NCBI GenBank assembly: GCA_903937385.1
Contig: CAIZZF010000026.1
Location: 310,001 to 374,000, forward strand
Direction of reading: 5' to 3'
Length of the DNA: 64,000 nt
From: an uncultured Holophagaceae bacterium
GTDB taxonomy: Bacteria > Acidobacteriota > Holophagae > Holophagales > Holophagaceae
Shown: one piece after another, positions 55,823 through 64,000 of the stretch
How the letters are laid out: the number at the start of each line of letters is the position of its first letter
Position numbering within the stretch: the stretch's first letter is position 1
Translations under genes and position numbers: made by a program
The notes under the pieces: generated by a model
Databases searched by the model: none
The model's input: only the letters and a program-made list of their open reading frames with translations
What the model was told of the DNA's origin: nothing

Positions 55823-57046
55823 CTACTTCTTCACCGCGGGGCAGGTGCTCTCGGAGAGCGGCATGAAGGCCTCGTCGCCACTGACGGTCTTGACGATCTT
55901 CAGCAGGTCCCACTCGCCCTTGGAGTCCGAGGGCTTCTTCACTTCCATGAGATACATGTCGTGCACCATGCGGCCGTCCACGCGGATCTTGCCGTGGACC
56001 GCGAAGAAGTCGCTGATGTCCATGGACTTCAGCTTGGCCATGACCGCGTCCGGATCGTCGGTGCCCGCGGCCTTGATGGCCTTCAGGTAGTTCATGGTGG
56101 CCGAGTAGGCGCCGGCCTGGTCCATGGTGGGCATGGCCTTGTGGATGGCGAAGAAGCGCTTGGCGAAGGCGCGGGTGGCCTCGTCGCGGTCCCAGTAGAA
56201 GCCGGAGGTGAACTGCATGCCCTGGGCCACGTTGAGGCCGAGGCTCTTGATGTCCGTGTCGAAGATCAGCAGGCCCACCAGCTTCTGGCCCTTCTGGCCG
56301 ATGCCGAACTCCTTGGCCTGCTTGATGGCGTTGATGGTGTCGCCCCCGGCGTTGGCCAGGCCGATGATCTGGGCGCCCGAGGCCTGGGCCTGGAGCAGGT
56401 AGGACGAGAAGTCCGCGGAGGAGAGCGGGTGGCGCACGGAGCCCACCACCTTGCCGCCCAACTTCTTCACGAAGAGGCTGGTGTTGCCTTCCAGGGACTG
56501 CCCGAAGGCGTAGTCGGCGGTGATGAAGAACCAGCTCTTGCCGCCGGTCTGCACCACGGCCTGGCCGGTCACCTTGCCCAGGGCGTAGGTGTCATAGACG
56601 TAGTGGATGCTGTAGGGCGTCCAGGCCCCGTTGGTGAGCTCGGTGCTGGCGGCGCCGGTGTTCATGGTGATGCGCTTCTTGTCGCCGCCGAGCTTCTGCA
56701 CCGCCAAGGCGCAGCCAGAGTTCAGCAGCCCGGTGATCATGTCCACCTTCTCGTTGTCGAACCACTCCCGGGCCTTGGCCGAGGCGATGTCAGCCTTGTT
56801 CTGGTGGTCCGCGCCGATGACCACGATGGGCTTGCCCAGCACCTTGCCGCCGAAGTCCTTCACGGCCATCTCCACACCCACCTGGGTGCCCTTGCCCCCG
56901 AGAGTGGAATAGACGCCGGACATGTCGGTGAGGACGCCGATCTTCACGACGCCATCCGAGATGGTGTCCTTGGGCGGCGCCGCGAACCCAGCCGTGGTCA
57001 GGAGCAGAGAAGCAGACAGGGCCGCGCTGGAATACAGGCTCTTCAT
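55823..57046 (-). CDS. Liv-type ABC transporter periplasmic binding protein
   Basis: About 407 residues with a signal peptide (MKSLYSSAALSASLLLTTAG). It is a type I periplasmic binding fold: VKIGVLTDMSGVYSTLGGKG, AVKDFGGKVLGKPIVVIGAD and GLANAGGDTINAIKQAKEFG are typical of Peripla_BP_6 proteins. The two Cys (in LLNSGCALAVQK and ESTCPAVKK) might pair. The ligand is not known: neighbours suggest a carboxylate or 3-hydroxybutyrate rather than a branched-chain amino acid. ATG at 57046 with AAGGAA upstream. Confidence 0.88.
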   Translation of the reverse strand: MKSLYSSAALSASLLLTTAGFAAPPKDTISDGVVKIGVLTDMSGVYSTLGGKGTQVGVEMAVKDFGGKVLGKPIVVIGADHQNKADIASAKAREWFDNEKVDMITGLLNSGCALAVQKLGGDKKRITMNTGAASTELTNGAWTPYSIHYVYDTYALGKVTGQAVVQTGGKSWFFITADYAFGQSLEGNTSLFVKKLGGKVVGSVRHPLSSADFSSYLLQAQASGAQIIGLANAGGDTINAIKQAKEFGIGQKGQKLVGLLIFDTDIKSLGLNVAQGMQFTSGFYWDRDEATRAFAKRFFAIHKAMPTMDQAGAYSATMNYLKAIKAAGTDDPDAVMAKLKSMDISDFFAVHGKIRVDGRMVHDMYLMEVKKPSDSKGEWDLLKIVKTVSGDEAFMPLSESTCPAVKK

Positions 57047-57160
57047 GGCGGTATTCCTTTCCGTTCGAATACCTGGAACACCCAGGCAGGGTTGGGTTGC
57101 TCGTGTGGGGGTGGAAGGGTGGCTCAGCATACCGACATTCGCCTGGACCTCAAATCGGGA

Positions 57161-57877
57161 TCAGACGCCCAGGTAGTGGTTGAGCTTTTCGGTGCTGGCG
57201 GGGAGCTGCTCCCGGGTGATCATCTCCGCGATGGTGCCGCGATCGATGACGTAGTGGCGGTCCGCCAGGTCCGCCGCGAAGTGGAAGTTCTGCTCCACCA
57301 GGATGATGGTGAAGCCCCGCTGCTTCAGCTGGCCCATGAGCTGGCGCAGGGTCTGCACGATGACCGGGGCCAGGCCCTCGGTGATCTCGTCCAGCAGCAG
57401 AAGACTCGCCCCGGTGCGCAGGATCCGCGCCATGGCCAGCATCTGCTGCTCACCGCCAGACAGGCGGGTGCCCATGCTGCCGCGGCGCTCCAGCAGGTTG
57501 GGGAACATCTCGAAGATCTCGGCCACGGAAAGGCCCCCCGGGCCCACCGCCACCGGCAGCATCAGGTTCTCCTGCACGGTGAGGCTGGAGAAGATCCCGC
57601 GCTCCTCGGGGCAGTAGCCCAGACCCAGGTGGGCGATCTTGTGGGTGGGCATGGCGATGGTCTCGACCCCGCGGACCTGGATGGACCCGGTGCGGCTGCC
57701 CACCAGGCCGATGATGGACTTCAGGATCGTGGTGCGGCCCGCGCCGTTGCGCCCCAGCAGGGTCACCAGCTCGCCCTCGCCCACCACCAGGTCGATGCCG
57801 TGGAGGATGTGGGACTCGCCGTAGAAGGCGTGCAGCCCGCTGATGCGGAGCATCTCCGGAGGGGTGGCTTCAGGCAT
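57161..57877 (-). CDS. livF: Liv-type ABC transporter ATPase LivF
   Basis: 238 residues, ABC ATPase. Signature RLSGGEQQMLAMARIL, Walker B LLLLDEITEGLAP, and the LivF-type YCPEERGIFSSLTV. The Walker A reads GRNGAGRTT: the essential Lys is Arg. It overlaps livG by 8 bases. In Liv systems LivF and LivG form a heterodimer, so a weakened site in one could be tolerated. 114 bases separate it from the binding-protein gene. Confidence 0.9.
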   Translation of the reverse strand: MPEATPPEMLRISGLHAFYGESHILHGIDLVVGEGELVTLLGRNGAGRTTILKSIIGLVGSRTGSIQVRGVETIAMPTHKIAHLGLGYCPEERGIFSSLTVQENLMLPVAVGPGGLSVAEIFEMFPNLLERRGSMGTRLSGGEQQMLAMARILRTGASLLLLDEITEGLAPVIVQTLRQLMGQLKQRGFTIILVEQNFHFAADLADRHYVIDRGTIAEMITREQLPASTEKLNHYLGV

Positions 57878-58640
57878 GGGCGCTCCCCATGTAGGCTTCC
57901 ATGACCTGCGGATCCTGCGAGACCTCGGCGTAGCTGCCCTCGGCGAGGATGGCCCCCCGCTGCAGCACCGTGATGCGGTCCGCGAGGGTCTCCACCACCT
58001 TGAGGTTGTGCTCGACCATCAGGATCGTCCGGCCCGCGGAGGCCTGCTTCACCAGGGCGGTGATGCGGTCCACGTCCTCGGCTCCCATGCCCTGGGTGGG
58101 CTCGTCCAGCAGCATGAGCTTCGGCTCCAGGGCCAGGGTGGTGGCGATCTCCAGGGCCCGCTTGCGGCCGTAGGCCAGCTCACCGGTGATCGCGCCGCTG
58201 AGCTCTGCCAGTCCCACCGACTCCAGCAGGGCCATGGCCCGGTCGTCCAGCTGCTTCAGGCAGCGGTCGCTCTTCCAGAACTGGTAGGACGTGTTGGTCG
58301 CCCGCTGCAGGGCCACCCGCACGTTTTCGAGGGGCGTCAGGCCGGGAAACACCGCCGAGATCTGGAAAGAGCGGATCACGCCGCGCAGGGCAATCTCGGC
58401 GGGCTCCTCCCGGGTGATGTCGATGCCGTTGAAGTGGATCGTGCCGGTGGTGGGGGTCAGGAACTTGGTCAGCAGGTTGAAGACCGTGGTCTTGCCCGCC
58501 CCGTTGGGTCCGATCAGCGCGTGGATATGGCCCCGCTGGACCTGGAGGTTCAGGTCGGTGACCGCCGCGAAGCCCTTGAACTCCTTGGAGAGCCGCTTGG
58601 TCTCCAGGATGCAGTCGGCTAGGGGGTTCTCGGTCAACAC
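57870..58640 (-). CDS. livG: Liv-type ABC transporter ATPase LivG
   Basis: 256 residues. Intact Walker A GPNGAGKTT, Walker B LMLLDEPTQGMG, and the LivG-type RSFQISAVFPGLTPLENV. The usual LSGG-type signature loop reads ELAYGRKRALEIA, as is common in LivG proteins (LAYGxQRxLEIA). Starts with GTG at 58640. It powers import together with LivF. Upstream, 60 bases away, is the CoA-transferase gene on the same strand. Confidence 0.92.
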   Translation of the reverse strand: MLTENPLADCILETKRLSKEFKGFAAVTDLNLQVQRGHIHALIGPNGAGKTTVFNLLTKFLTPTTGTIHFNGIDITREEPAEIALRGVIRSFQISAVFPGLTPLENVRVALQRATNTSYQFWKSDRCLKQLDDRAMALLESVGLAELSGAITGELAYGRKRALEIATTLALEPKLMLLDEPTQGMGAEDVDRITALVKQASAGRTILMVEHNLKVVETLADRITVLQRGAILAEGSYAEVSQDPQVMEAYMGSAHA

Positions 58641-58700
58641 CTTCGGGATCTCCCTGGCAGGTCAGCTGAGTTCATGGGTTGGATGAGTTTGGAGGGGAGT

Positions 58701-60287
58701 CTAGCACTCCGCGCCGGGTAGCAGGGACAGCAGTCCCATGGGCTCTGGCCGAAAGATGCAGGCGGGCATGAGGCGCAGGTCCGGGGCGATGGCGGGCCGG
58801 AAGGCCATGTGGGCCAGGATGTCCCGCTCGAGATCAATGCCCGGCGCAATCTCGATGAGCTCCAGCCCCTGGCCCGTGAGGCGGAACACGCAGCGCTCGG
58901 TGATGTAGAGCACCCGCTGGCCCTTGCGGAAAGAGACTTCCCCGCTGAAGGTGCGGTGCTCGACGGTCTCCACGAACTTCCGGGTAGCGCCCTCCTGGAG
59001 GATCCGCAGGCGGCCGTCCTCGGTTGCCACCTGGAGCCCGCCGGCGGTGAAGGTGCCCACGAAGACCACGGTCTTGGCGGACTGGGAGATGTTGATGAAG
59101 CCCCCGGCCCCGGCCAGGCGGGTGCCGAACTTGCTGACGTTGAGGTTGCCCTCCCGATCCGCCTGGGCCAGCCCCAGGAAGGCCAGGTCCAGGCCGCCGC
59201 CGTCGTAGAGGTCGAACATGGAGGGCTGGTCGATGATGCAGGTGGTGTTGGACCCCGCGCCGAAGCTGAGCCCCCCCGCGGGCACGCCGCCGAAGACACC
59301 GGGCTCCGTGGACAGCGTGATGAGGTCCGAGGCGCCCTCTTCCACGGCCACGGCGGCGATGCCCTCGGGCATGCCGATGCCCAGGTTCACCAGGCTGCCC
59401 GGCCGCAGCTCCAGGGCGGCGCGGCGCGAGATGATCTTCCGCTCGTCGAACTCCATGGGCGCCATGCCCGAGAGCAGGATGCGGATCTCGCCGCTGTAGG
59501 CGGGGTTGTATTGCTCCTGGAAGGTCTGCATGTGGTGGCCCGGCTCCTCGGCCACGACGATGCGGTCCACCAGGATCCCGGGGATCTTCACCTGGCGGGT
59601 GTTGAGGGAGCCCCGCTCGGCCAGGCGCTCTACCTGCACGATGACCGTGCCGCCACTGTTGTGGACCGCCATGGCGATGGCCTGGGCCTCCAGGGTCAGC
59701 GCCTCCTTCTCCATGGTGACGTTGCCTTCGTCGTCCGCCGTGGTGCCGCGGATCAGCCCCACGTGGATGGGGAAGGCCTTGTAGAACAGGAAGTCCTCGC
59801 CGTGGATGGGCAGGTGCTCCACCAGGTCCTCGGTGGTGATGTCGTTGAGCTTGCCTCCGCCGTGGACCGGATCCACAAAGGTGCCGAGGCCGATGCGCGA
59901 GAGCGTTCCCGGCTTGCCTGCGGCAATGTCCCGGAAGAGGTGGGCGATGACCCCCTGGGGCAGGTTGTAGGCCTCCACCTGGCCGCTCAGGGCCAGGGCC
60001 TGCAGCTTCGGCGCCAGGCCCCAGTGGCCGCCGATGACCCGCTTCACCAGGCCAAGGTGGCCCAGGTGGTTCAGGCCCCGGGTCTTGCCATCGCCCTGGC
60101 CCGCGGCGTAGACCAGGGTCAGGTTGCGGGGCGCCGCAGTCTGCAGGAAGCGCTGCTCCAGGGCGATGGCCAGGTTCTCCGCGAAGCCGATGCCCACGAA
60201 GCCCCCGGTGGCCACCGTGTCCCCGTCCCGGATCAGGGCCACGGCCTCGGCGGCGCTGACGACTTTCGTCCGGGTCGGGGTGGTCAT
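58701..60287 (-). CDS. Fused acyl-CoA:carboxylate CoA-transferase (YdiF/Pct-like)
   Basis: 528 residues joining the alpha and beta halves of family I CoA-transferases. The alpha half has [20 protein letters not shown], the beta half [16 protein letters not shown] and [16 protein letters not shown] with the catalytic Glu. Such enzymes move CoA between acetyl- or acetoacetyl-CoA and short carboxylates (propionate, lactate, butyrate, 3-ketoacids). It is the first gene of the Liv cluster. With the hydroxybutyrate dehydrogenase it would activate and oxidise the imported acid. The ATG at 60287 (AGGAG five bases before) is used instead of the GTG at 60293. Confidence 0.9.
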   Translation of the reverse strand: MTTPTRTKVVSAAEAVALIRDGDTVATGGFVGIGFAENLAIALEQRFLQTAAPRNLTLVYAAGQGDGKTRGLNHLGHLGLVKRVIGGHWGLAPKLQALALSGQVEAYNLPQGVIAHLFRDIAAGKPGTLSRIGLGTFVDPVHGGGKLNDITTEDLVEHLPIHGEDFLFYKAFPIHVGLIRGTTADDEGNVTMEKEALTLEAQAIAMAVHNSGGTVIVQVERLAERGSLNTRQVKIPGILVDRIVVAEEPGHHMQTFQEQYNPAYSGEIRILLSGMAPMEFDERKIISRRAALELRPGSLVNLGIGMPEGIAAVAVEEGASDLITLSTEPGVFGGVPAGGLSFGAGSNTTCIIDQPSMFDLYDGGGLDLAFLGLAQADREGNLNVSKFGTRLAGAGGFINISQSAKTVVFVGTFTAGGLQVATEDGRLRILQEGATRKFVETVEHRTFSGEVSFRKGQRVLYITERCVFRLTGQGLELIEIAPGIDLERDILAHMAFRPAIAPDLRLMPACIFRPEPMGLLSLLPGAEC

Positions 60288-60527
60288 GGGCACTCCTGAG
60301 AGCAGCTCCCCTGGCTGCAGAGCGGCCGGGAGAGCAGGGACTGGTGAGTTGGGTGGTGGAGTTTTATACCCTGGATTCCGGCTGGGGCGGGGTCGGAATC
60401 AGCGGCTGGCGAGCCCCGGCCGGGGGAGATGGGCCCTGGTCCAACATCTGGACAGAATCCGTGCGACGTGCGGTTACCATCGGCTTTTCCCCACCACTCT
60501 GCCCACCCCGAGGTTCGGCTCCTTCCC

Positions 60528-63500
60528 GTGCCCAAAACCCTTTTTGTTCCCCATCCTGCGGGCTCCCGAGCGAGCCTGCTCTGGAGGATCGTGCTGCTGC
60601 TGGCGCTGGGAAGCGGCGTGGCGCTCTGGGGCCAGCGCCTTCCCCTCAAGTCTTTCTCGGCGGCGGATGGCCTGCCAGGCGGCGGCATCCGCCGCATCCT
60701 GCGGGATGCCCATGGCTTCCTCTGGTTCTGCGGCCCGGATGGCGCTGCCCGTTTTGATGGGCAGACCTTTGTCCGGTTCAACCAGGAGGGGGGATTGCCC
60801 TTCCAAACCATCCTCGATCTGCTGCAGACGCGGGATGGCTGCTACTGGTTCGCGACGGACAAAGGGCTGTGCCGGCTGGACCCCAGCCTTCCCCCGGGCC
60901 GAGGGAACCCCGGACGGATGCGGCTCCTGCCCCTCCCGCCCGGCGCCGCCCACCCCATCCACCTGTTCGAGGACTCCACCGGCGTGCTCTGGTGTGGCAC
61001 CACCACGGGCCTCCTCCGCGTCGATCGCCGCCCGGAGGGCGTGTCCCTGCAGACGGTGGAGCTGGGCCTGCCCCGGAAGCTCTATGACGACCCCATCGTG
61101 TCCACCCTGGCGGAGCGGGCCGGCGGCGGGCTCTGGATCGGCACCGGCAGCGGCCTCTACAGCCTGGATCCCCTGGGCCGGGTGCTCCGCTTCACGAAAG
61201 CCGATGGCCTCCCCCATCAGCTGATTCGCACGCTCGCCACCGACACCGATGGCACTCTCTGGGTGGGCACCTCCAGGGGCATCACCCGGTTCCGCCTCCC
61301 CACTGGCGCGACCAGGCTGCAGCAGCTGGAGCCGTTCTCCGCCGCCAACGGCATGGCCAACGCCGATGTGCAGGTGCTCCTGCGCACGGCCTCGGGCCGC
61401 ATGATCGCGGGCACCGCCGGGGGCCTGAGCATCTTCGAGGCCGGCGCGATCCACAACCACGGGCCGGAGCACGGCATCAAGGGCCCCGTGTTCGTCCTCG
61501 CGGAGAACGCGAGCGGCGACCTCTGGCTGGGCAATGACAGCGGCGTCCAGCGCTGGGTCCAGGACGGCCTGACCACCTTCAGCCCGGAGGAAGGCCTCGC
61601 CGAAGCCCGGGTGGACGCTGTCTTCGAGGACCAGACAGGGGCGCTGGTCGCGGGCCGGGCCGGCAAGCGCGCCTACTGGCTCCACACCCTGCAGCAGCGG
61701 CGCTTCGCACCCAGCCGGCTGGAGCTTGGGGCGGTGTCCGCGGGCTGGGGCTGGAACCAGGCGGTGCTGCAGGACCACCTCGGGGCCTGGTGGCTGGCCG
61801 CCATCCAGGGGCTCGCCCGCTTCGACCGGGCTCCCGGCGCAGCCGCGCTGGCCGGCCGCCGCCCCGCGAAGGTCTACCCGGTCGGCCAAGCCACTGGCGC
61901 CGAGGGCGTCTTCGCCCTGTTCGAGGACAGCCGCGGCGACATCTGGTTTTCCGTCGCCTCGCCCGTGACCAACGGCCTGGGCCGGTGGCGAAGGTCCCTG
62001 GACCGGATCGAGGGTTTCCGCGAGCAGGACGGCCTCCCCCGCCTCTTCGATTCCCTGCCCACGGCCTTTACGGAGGACCGGGCCGGGAATGTCTGGGTGG
62101 CCTTCAACGGTGCAGGCGTGGCCCGCTTCCGGAACGGGCGCTTCGACTTCTTCAGCCATGCCCAGGGAGTCCCCGAGGGCTGGATCCGTTCGATGATGAA
62201 GGATGCCTCCGGCCGGATCTGGCTGGCCTGCTCCCTGGGTGGCGCCGGCATCATCGAGGAGCCAGAGCAGGACCAGCCCCGCTTCCGCAGCCTCACCACC
62301 GCGCAGGGCCTGGCCAGCAACTCCGTCTGGAGCCTGGTGGAGGATTCCTGGGGCCGGGTCTATGTGGGCACCGGCGCGGGCATTGACCGCTTTGACGCCG
62401 GACAGCAGCACGTACAGCACTTCTCAGAAGCCCAGGGACTGGCTCCGGGCGTGCCGCGGGTGGCCTACCGGGACCGGCTGGGCGCCCTCTGGTTCGGCCT
62501 GAGCGGGGGCCTCTCGCGCTACCTGCCGGCGCCTCCCCGACCCGCGCTTGCCCCGCCCATCTTCCTCACCGGGCTGCGGGTCGCAGGGGTGCCCAGGCCC
62601 CTGCCCGAATCGGGAACATCGGACTGGGAGCTGCCCGAGCTCGCCCCTGGCCAGAACCGCCTCCAGGTGGGCTTCACCAGCCCCGAGGGACTGGCGGGCA
62701 CCGCCCTGCTCTACCAGTATCGCCTCAAGGGTGTCTCCGAGGACTGGACCCCGGCAGGCAGCGCCCGCAGCGTGGACCTGGCCAACCTGGCCCCCGGCCA
62801 CTACCACTTCCAGGTCCGGGCCGTGGGTGCCGAAGGACAGGCCAGCGAGCCCCCTGCAGAGCTCCGCTTCACCATCCTGGCTCCGGTCTGGCGGCGCGGC
62901 TGGTTCCTCTTCCTGGCCGCAGCCAGCCTCCTGGGCCTGGCCTGGCAGGCCACCCGCATCCGGCTGCGACACCTGCTGGAGGTGGAGCGGATCCGCACCC
63001 GCATCGCGGCCGATCTGCACGATGACATTGGCGCCAGCCTCTCCCGCATCGCCATCCTCAGCGAGGTGGTCAAGCGGCAGACCCCGGCTGCTCAGCCTGA
63101 GAGCTTCCGCTTCCTGACGGAGATCGCGGAGTCCTCCCGCGAGCTGGTAGACACCATGGCCGACATCGTCTGGTCCATCGACCCACGCCGGGACGATCTG
63201 CAGTCGCTGCTGGCCCGGGTGGGCCAGTTCGCCTCCGGTGTCCTCCAGGCGAAGGGCATCCGCTGGTCCATGAGCCTCCCCGCCGACCCCGCAAGCATCA
63301 AGCTGAGCCCGGAGCAGCGGCGGGGGATGTTCCTGATCCTCAAGGAGGCCATCAACAACGCCGTGAAGCACTCCGGATGCCGCACCCTGAACCTGCAGGT
63401 GGAGGTCAGCCACCGCGCCCTGACAGCCCAGGTCCGGGATGACGGCACGGGGCTGCCAGCCGAGGCGCCACCGAGCGAGACCTCAGGCATCCGGCGCGGC

Positions 63501-63623
63501 CGGGGCCTCGTCAACATGCAGGCCCGGGCCGTGGAGATGGGTGGTCATCTGGTGATCAGCTCCGACGCCAGTGGCACCCTCATCCACCTGGAACTGCCCC
63601 AGCGGCACAGGGGGGGAGCATGA
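60528..63623 (+). CDS. Sensor histidine kinase with beta-propeller and Y_Y_Y sensor domains
   Basis: About 1031 residues. A signal or anchor segment (SLLWRIVLLLALGSGVALWG) is followed by about 600 residues of Reg_prop blades (repeated GLP..I..I..D..G.LW.GT..G), then a Y_Y_Y domain (YQYRLKGVSEDWTPAG), a membrane helix near residue 795, and a HisKA_3 domain with His831 in ADLHDDIGASLSR. The C-terminal HATPase has NNAVKHSG and GRGLVNMQARA. This is the layout of periplasm-sensing NarL-type kinases. The regulator at 63690 follows 66 bases later. It is divergent from the CoA-transferase/Liv cluster and may control it. The GTG at 60528 is chosen; a GTG at 60591 after GGAGG would lose the positively charged end of the signal. 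Confidence 0.88.
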   Translation: MPKTLFVPHPAGSRASLLWRIVLLLALGSGVALWGQRLPLKSFSAADGLPGGGIRRILRDAHGFLWFCGPDGAARFDGQTFVRFNQEGGLPFQTILDLLQTRDGCYWFATDKGLCRLDPSLPPGRGNPGRMRLLPLPPGAAHPIHLFEDSTGVLWCGTTTGLLRVDRRPEGVSLQTVELGLPRKLYDDPIVSTLAERAGGGLWIGTGSGLYSLDPLGRVLRFTKADGLPHQLIRTLATDTDGTLWVGTSRGITRFRLPTGATRLQQLEPFSAANGMANADVQVLLRTASGRMIAGTAGGLSIFEAGAIHNHGPEHGIKGPVFVLAENASGDLWLGNDSGVQRWVQDGLTTFSPEEGLAEARVDAVFEDQTGALVAGRAGKRAYWLHTLQQRRFAPSRLELGAVSAGWGWNQAVLQDHLGAWWLAAIQGLARFDRAPGAAALAGRRPAKVYPVGQATGAEGVFALFEDSRGDIWFSVASPVTNGLGRWRRSLDRIEGFREQDGLPRLFDSLPTAFTEDRAGNVWVAFNGAGVARFRNGRFDFFSHAQGVPEGWIRSMMKDASGRIWLACSLGGAGIIEEPEQDQPRFRSLTTAQGLASNSVWSLVEDSWGRVYVGTGAGIDRFDAGQQHVQHFSEAQGLAPGVPRVAYRDRLGALWFGLSGGLSRYLPAPPRPALAPPIFLTGLRVAGVPRPLPESGTSDWELPELAPGQNRLQVGFTSPEGLAGTALLYQYRLKGVSEDWTPAGSARSVDLANLAPGHYHFQVRAVGAEGQASEPPAELRFTILAPVWRRGWFLFLAAASLLGLAWQATRIRLRHLLEVERIRTRIAADLHDDIGASLSRIAILSEVVKRQTPAAQPESFRFLTEIAESSRELVDTMADIVWSIDPRRDDLQSLLARVGQFASGVLQAKGIRWSMSLPADPASIKLSPEQRRGMFLILKEAINNAVKHSGCRTLNLQVEVSHRALTAQVRDDGTGLPAEAPPSETSGIRRGRGLVNMQARAVEMGGHLVISSDASGTLIHLELPQRHRGGA

Positions 63624-63689
63624 ACATGCCATCCCCAGAGCCATGGGTGCGGCCTAGGATGAAGGCTGCCACCCAGGAGGGTGTCTAGC

Positions 63690-64000
63690 ATGGGCGATCC
63701 CCGGGTGATCTCCGTGGCCCTGGTCGAGGACGACGACTCGACACGGGAAGGCCTGCGAATGCTCATCCACGGCAGCCCTGGCTTCCGCTGCATCGGCGCC
63801 TATCCCTCCTTCGAGGCGGCCCTGCCCGGGCTGGCCCAGGACCTGCCGGACGTCCTGCTCATGGACATCAACCTGCCGGGCCTGAGCGGTCGGGAGGGCG
63901 TGCGGATCGTGAAGGACCGCTGGCCGGCGGTCGAAGTCCTCATGCTCTCGGTCTACGGCGAACAGGAGAGCGTGTTCGAGTCCATCTGCAACGGGGCCGC
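63690..64000 (+). CDS. NarL/LuxR-type response regulator, receiver domain (3' end outside window)
   Basis: The first 103 residues are a receiver domain: acidic pocket VEDDD (13-17), phospho-acceptor Asp59 in VLLMDINLPGLSG, Ser in VLMLSVYG. The DNA-binding part lies beyond position 64000. The ATG follows CAGGAGGGTGTCTAGC. It comes right after a HisKA_3-type kinase, which normally pairs with NarL-type regulators, so the LuxR/NarL output is inferred from this pairing. Confidence 0.85.
   Translation, partial: MGDPRVISVALVEDDDSTREGLRMLIHGSPGFRCIGAYPSFEAALPGLAQDLPDVLLMDINLPGLSGREGVRIVKDRWPAVEVLMLSVYGEQESVFESICNGA

Noticed and set aside
54692-57904. A 1070-residue open frame on the plus strand opposite the Liv genes
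   Set aside because: Repetitive His/Asp/Gly-rich translation typical of antisense frames; the opposite strand encodes clear ABC transporter subunits.

Overview
The window is GC-rich, densely coded DNA from a free-living Gram-negative bacterium with flagellar/pilus-type motility and anaerobic respiration. An Acidobacteriota of the Holophagae/Geothrix type fits best: there are many chemoreceptors, a CheA/CheW/CheZ-like cluster, PilT, menaquinone methylation, a DUF3373-like outer-membrane barrel next to a c-type cytochrome and a molybdoenzyme, and two-component sensors with beta-propeller domains. A metal-reducing deltaproteobacterium is the main alternative. The taxonomy is inferred from gene content only. 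No rRNA, CRISPR array, integrase or transposase was seen.

Layout. 0-4 kb: the start of a HoxF-like NAD-linked hydrogenase diaphorase (cut by the window edge), rsmI, a GAF/degenerate-GGDEF protein and a DUF218 membrane protein. 4-9.2 kb: a nitrogen module on the minus strand. A NifA-like sigma54 activator is followed by a good sigma54 promoter and an operon of a tiny exported peptide, a TorF-type porin, amtB and glnK. 9.2-14.5 kb: housekeeping genes (typA, pilT, an HU/IHF-like protein, a DUF493 protein, asnS). 14.5-20.6 kb: a compact chemotaxis operon, cheY - cheZ-like - triple cheW - cheA - cheW::cheZ-like fusion, plus a PilZ gene. 20.7-24.7 kb: pyrR-pyrB, gpmI and a P-loop ATPase. 24.8-28.4 kb: a chemoreceptor and a split PAS/chemoreceptor pair with a zinc-binding CZB domain. 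28.4-36.7 kb: menG/ubiE, an acyl-CoA dehydrogenase, a FecR-like repeat protein, tatD, moaA-mobA and a thioredoxin-like 2Fe-2S protein. 36.9-40.6 kb: two tandem paralogous chemoreceptors. 40.9-49.3 kb: a respiratory operon (monoheme cytochrome, outer-membrane barrel, PsrA/PhsA-like molybdoenzyme, PsrB, PsrC, TorD-like chaperone, sigma54-type response regulator, MerR protein). 49.3-53 kb: tRNA-Pro followed by inverted copies of its T-arm, a 918-residue lipoprotein-like protein of unknown function and a small membrane protein. 53.1-60.3 kb: a 3-hydroxybutyrate dehydrogenase-like SDR, a complete Liv-type ABC importer and a fused CoA-transferase. 60.5-64 kb: a beta-propeller sensor kinase and the start of its NarL-type regulator.

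How the parts may fit together. Near-identical palindromes (GTGAT-N4-ATCAC) lie before the first tandem chemoreceptor and before the respiratory operon, which suggests that a CRP/FNR-family factor couples electron-acceptor sensing to respiration. moaA and mobA nearby can supply the cofactor of that molybdoenzyme. The chemotaxis operon has no CheB, CheR or CheC in the window but carries two CheZ-like proteins: one fused to CheW, the other starting with a FliM-like EIDALL peptide. This is the most distinctive architecture seen here. The Liv importer, dehydrogenase, CoA-transferase and adjacent two-component system look like one carboxylate-utilisation unit.
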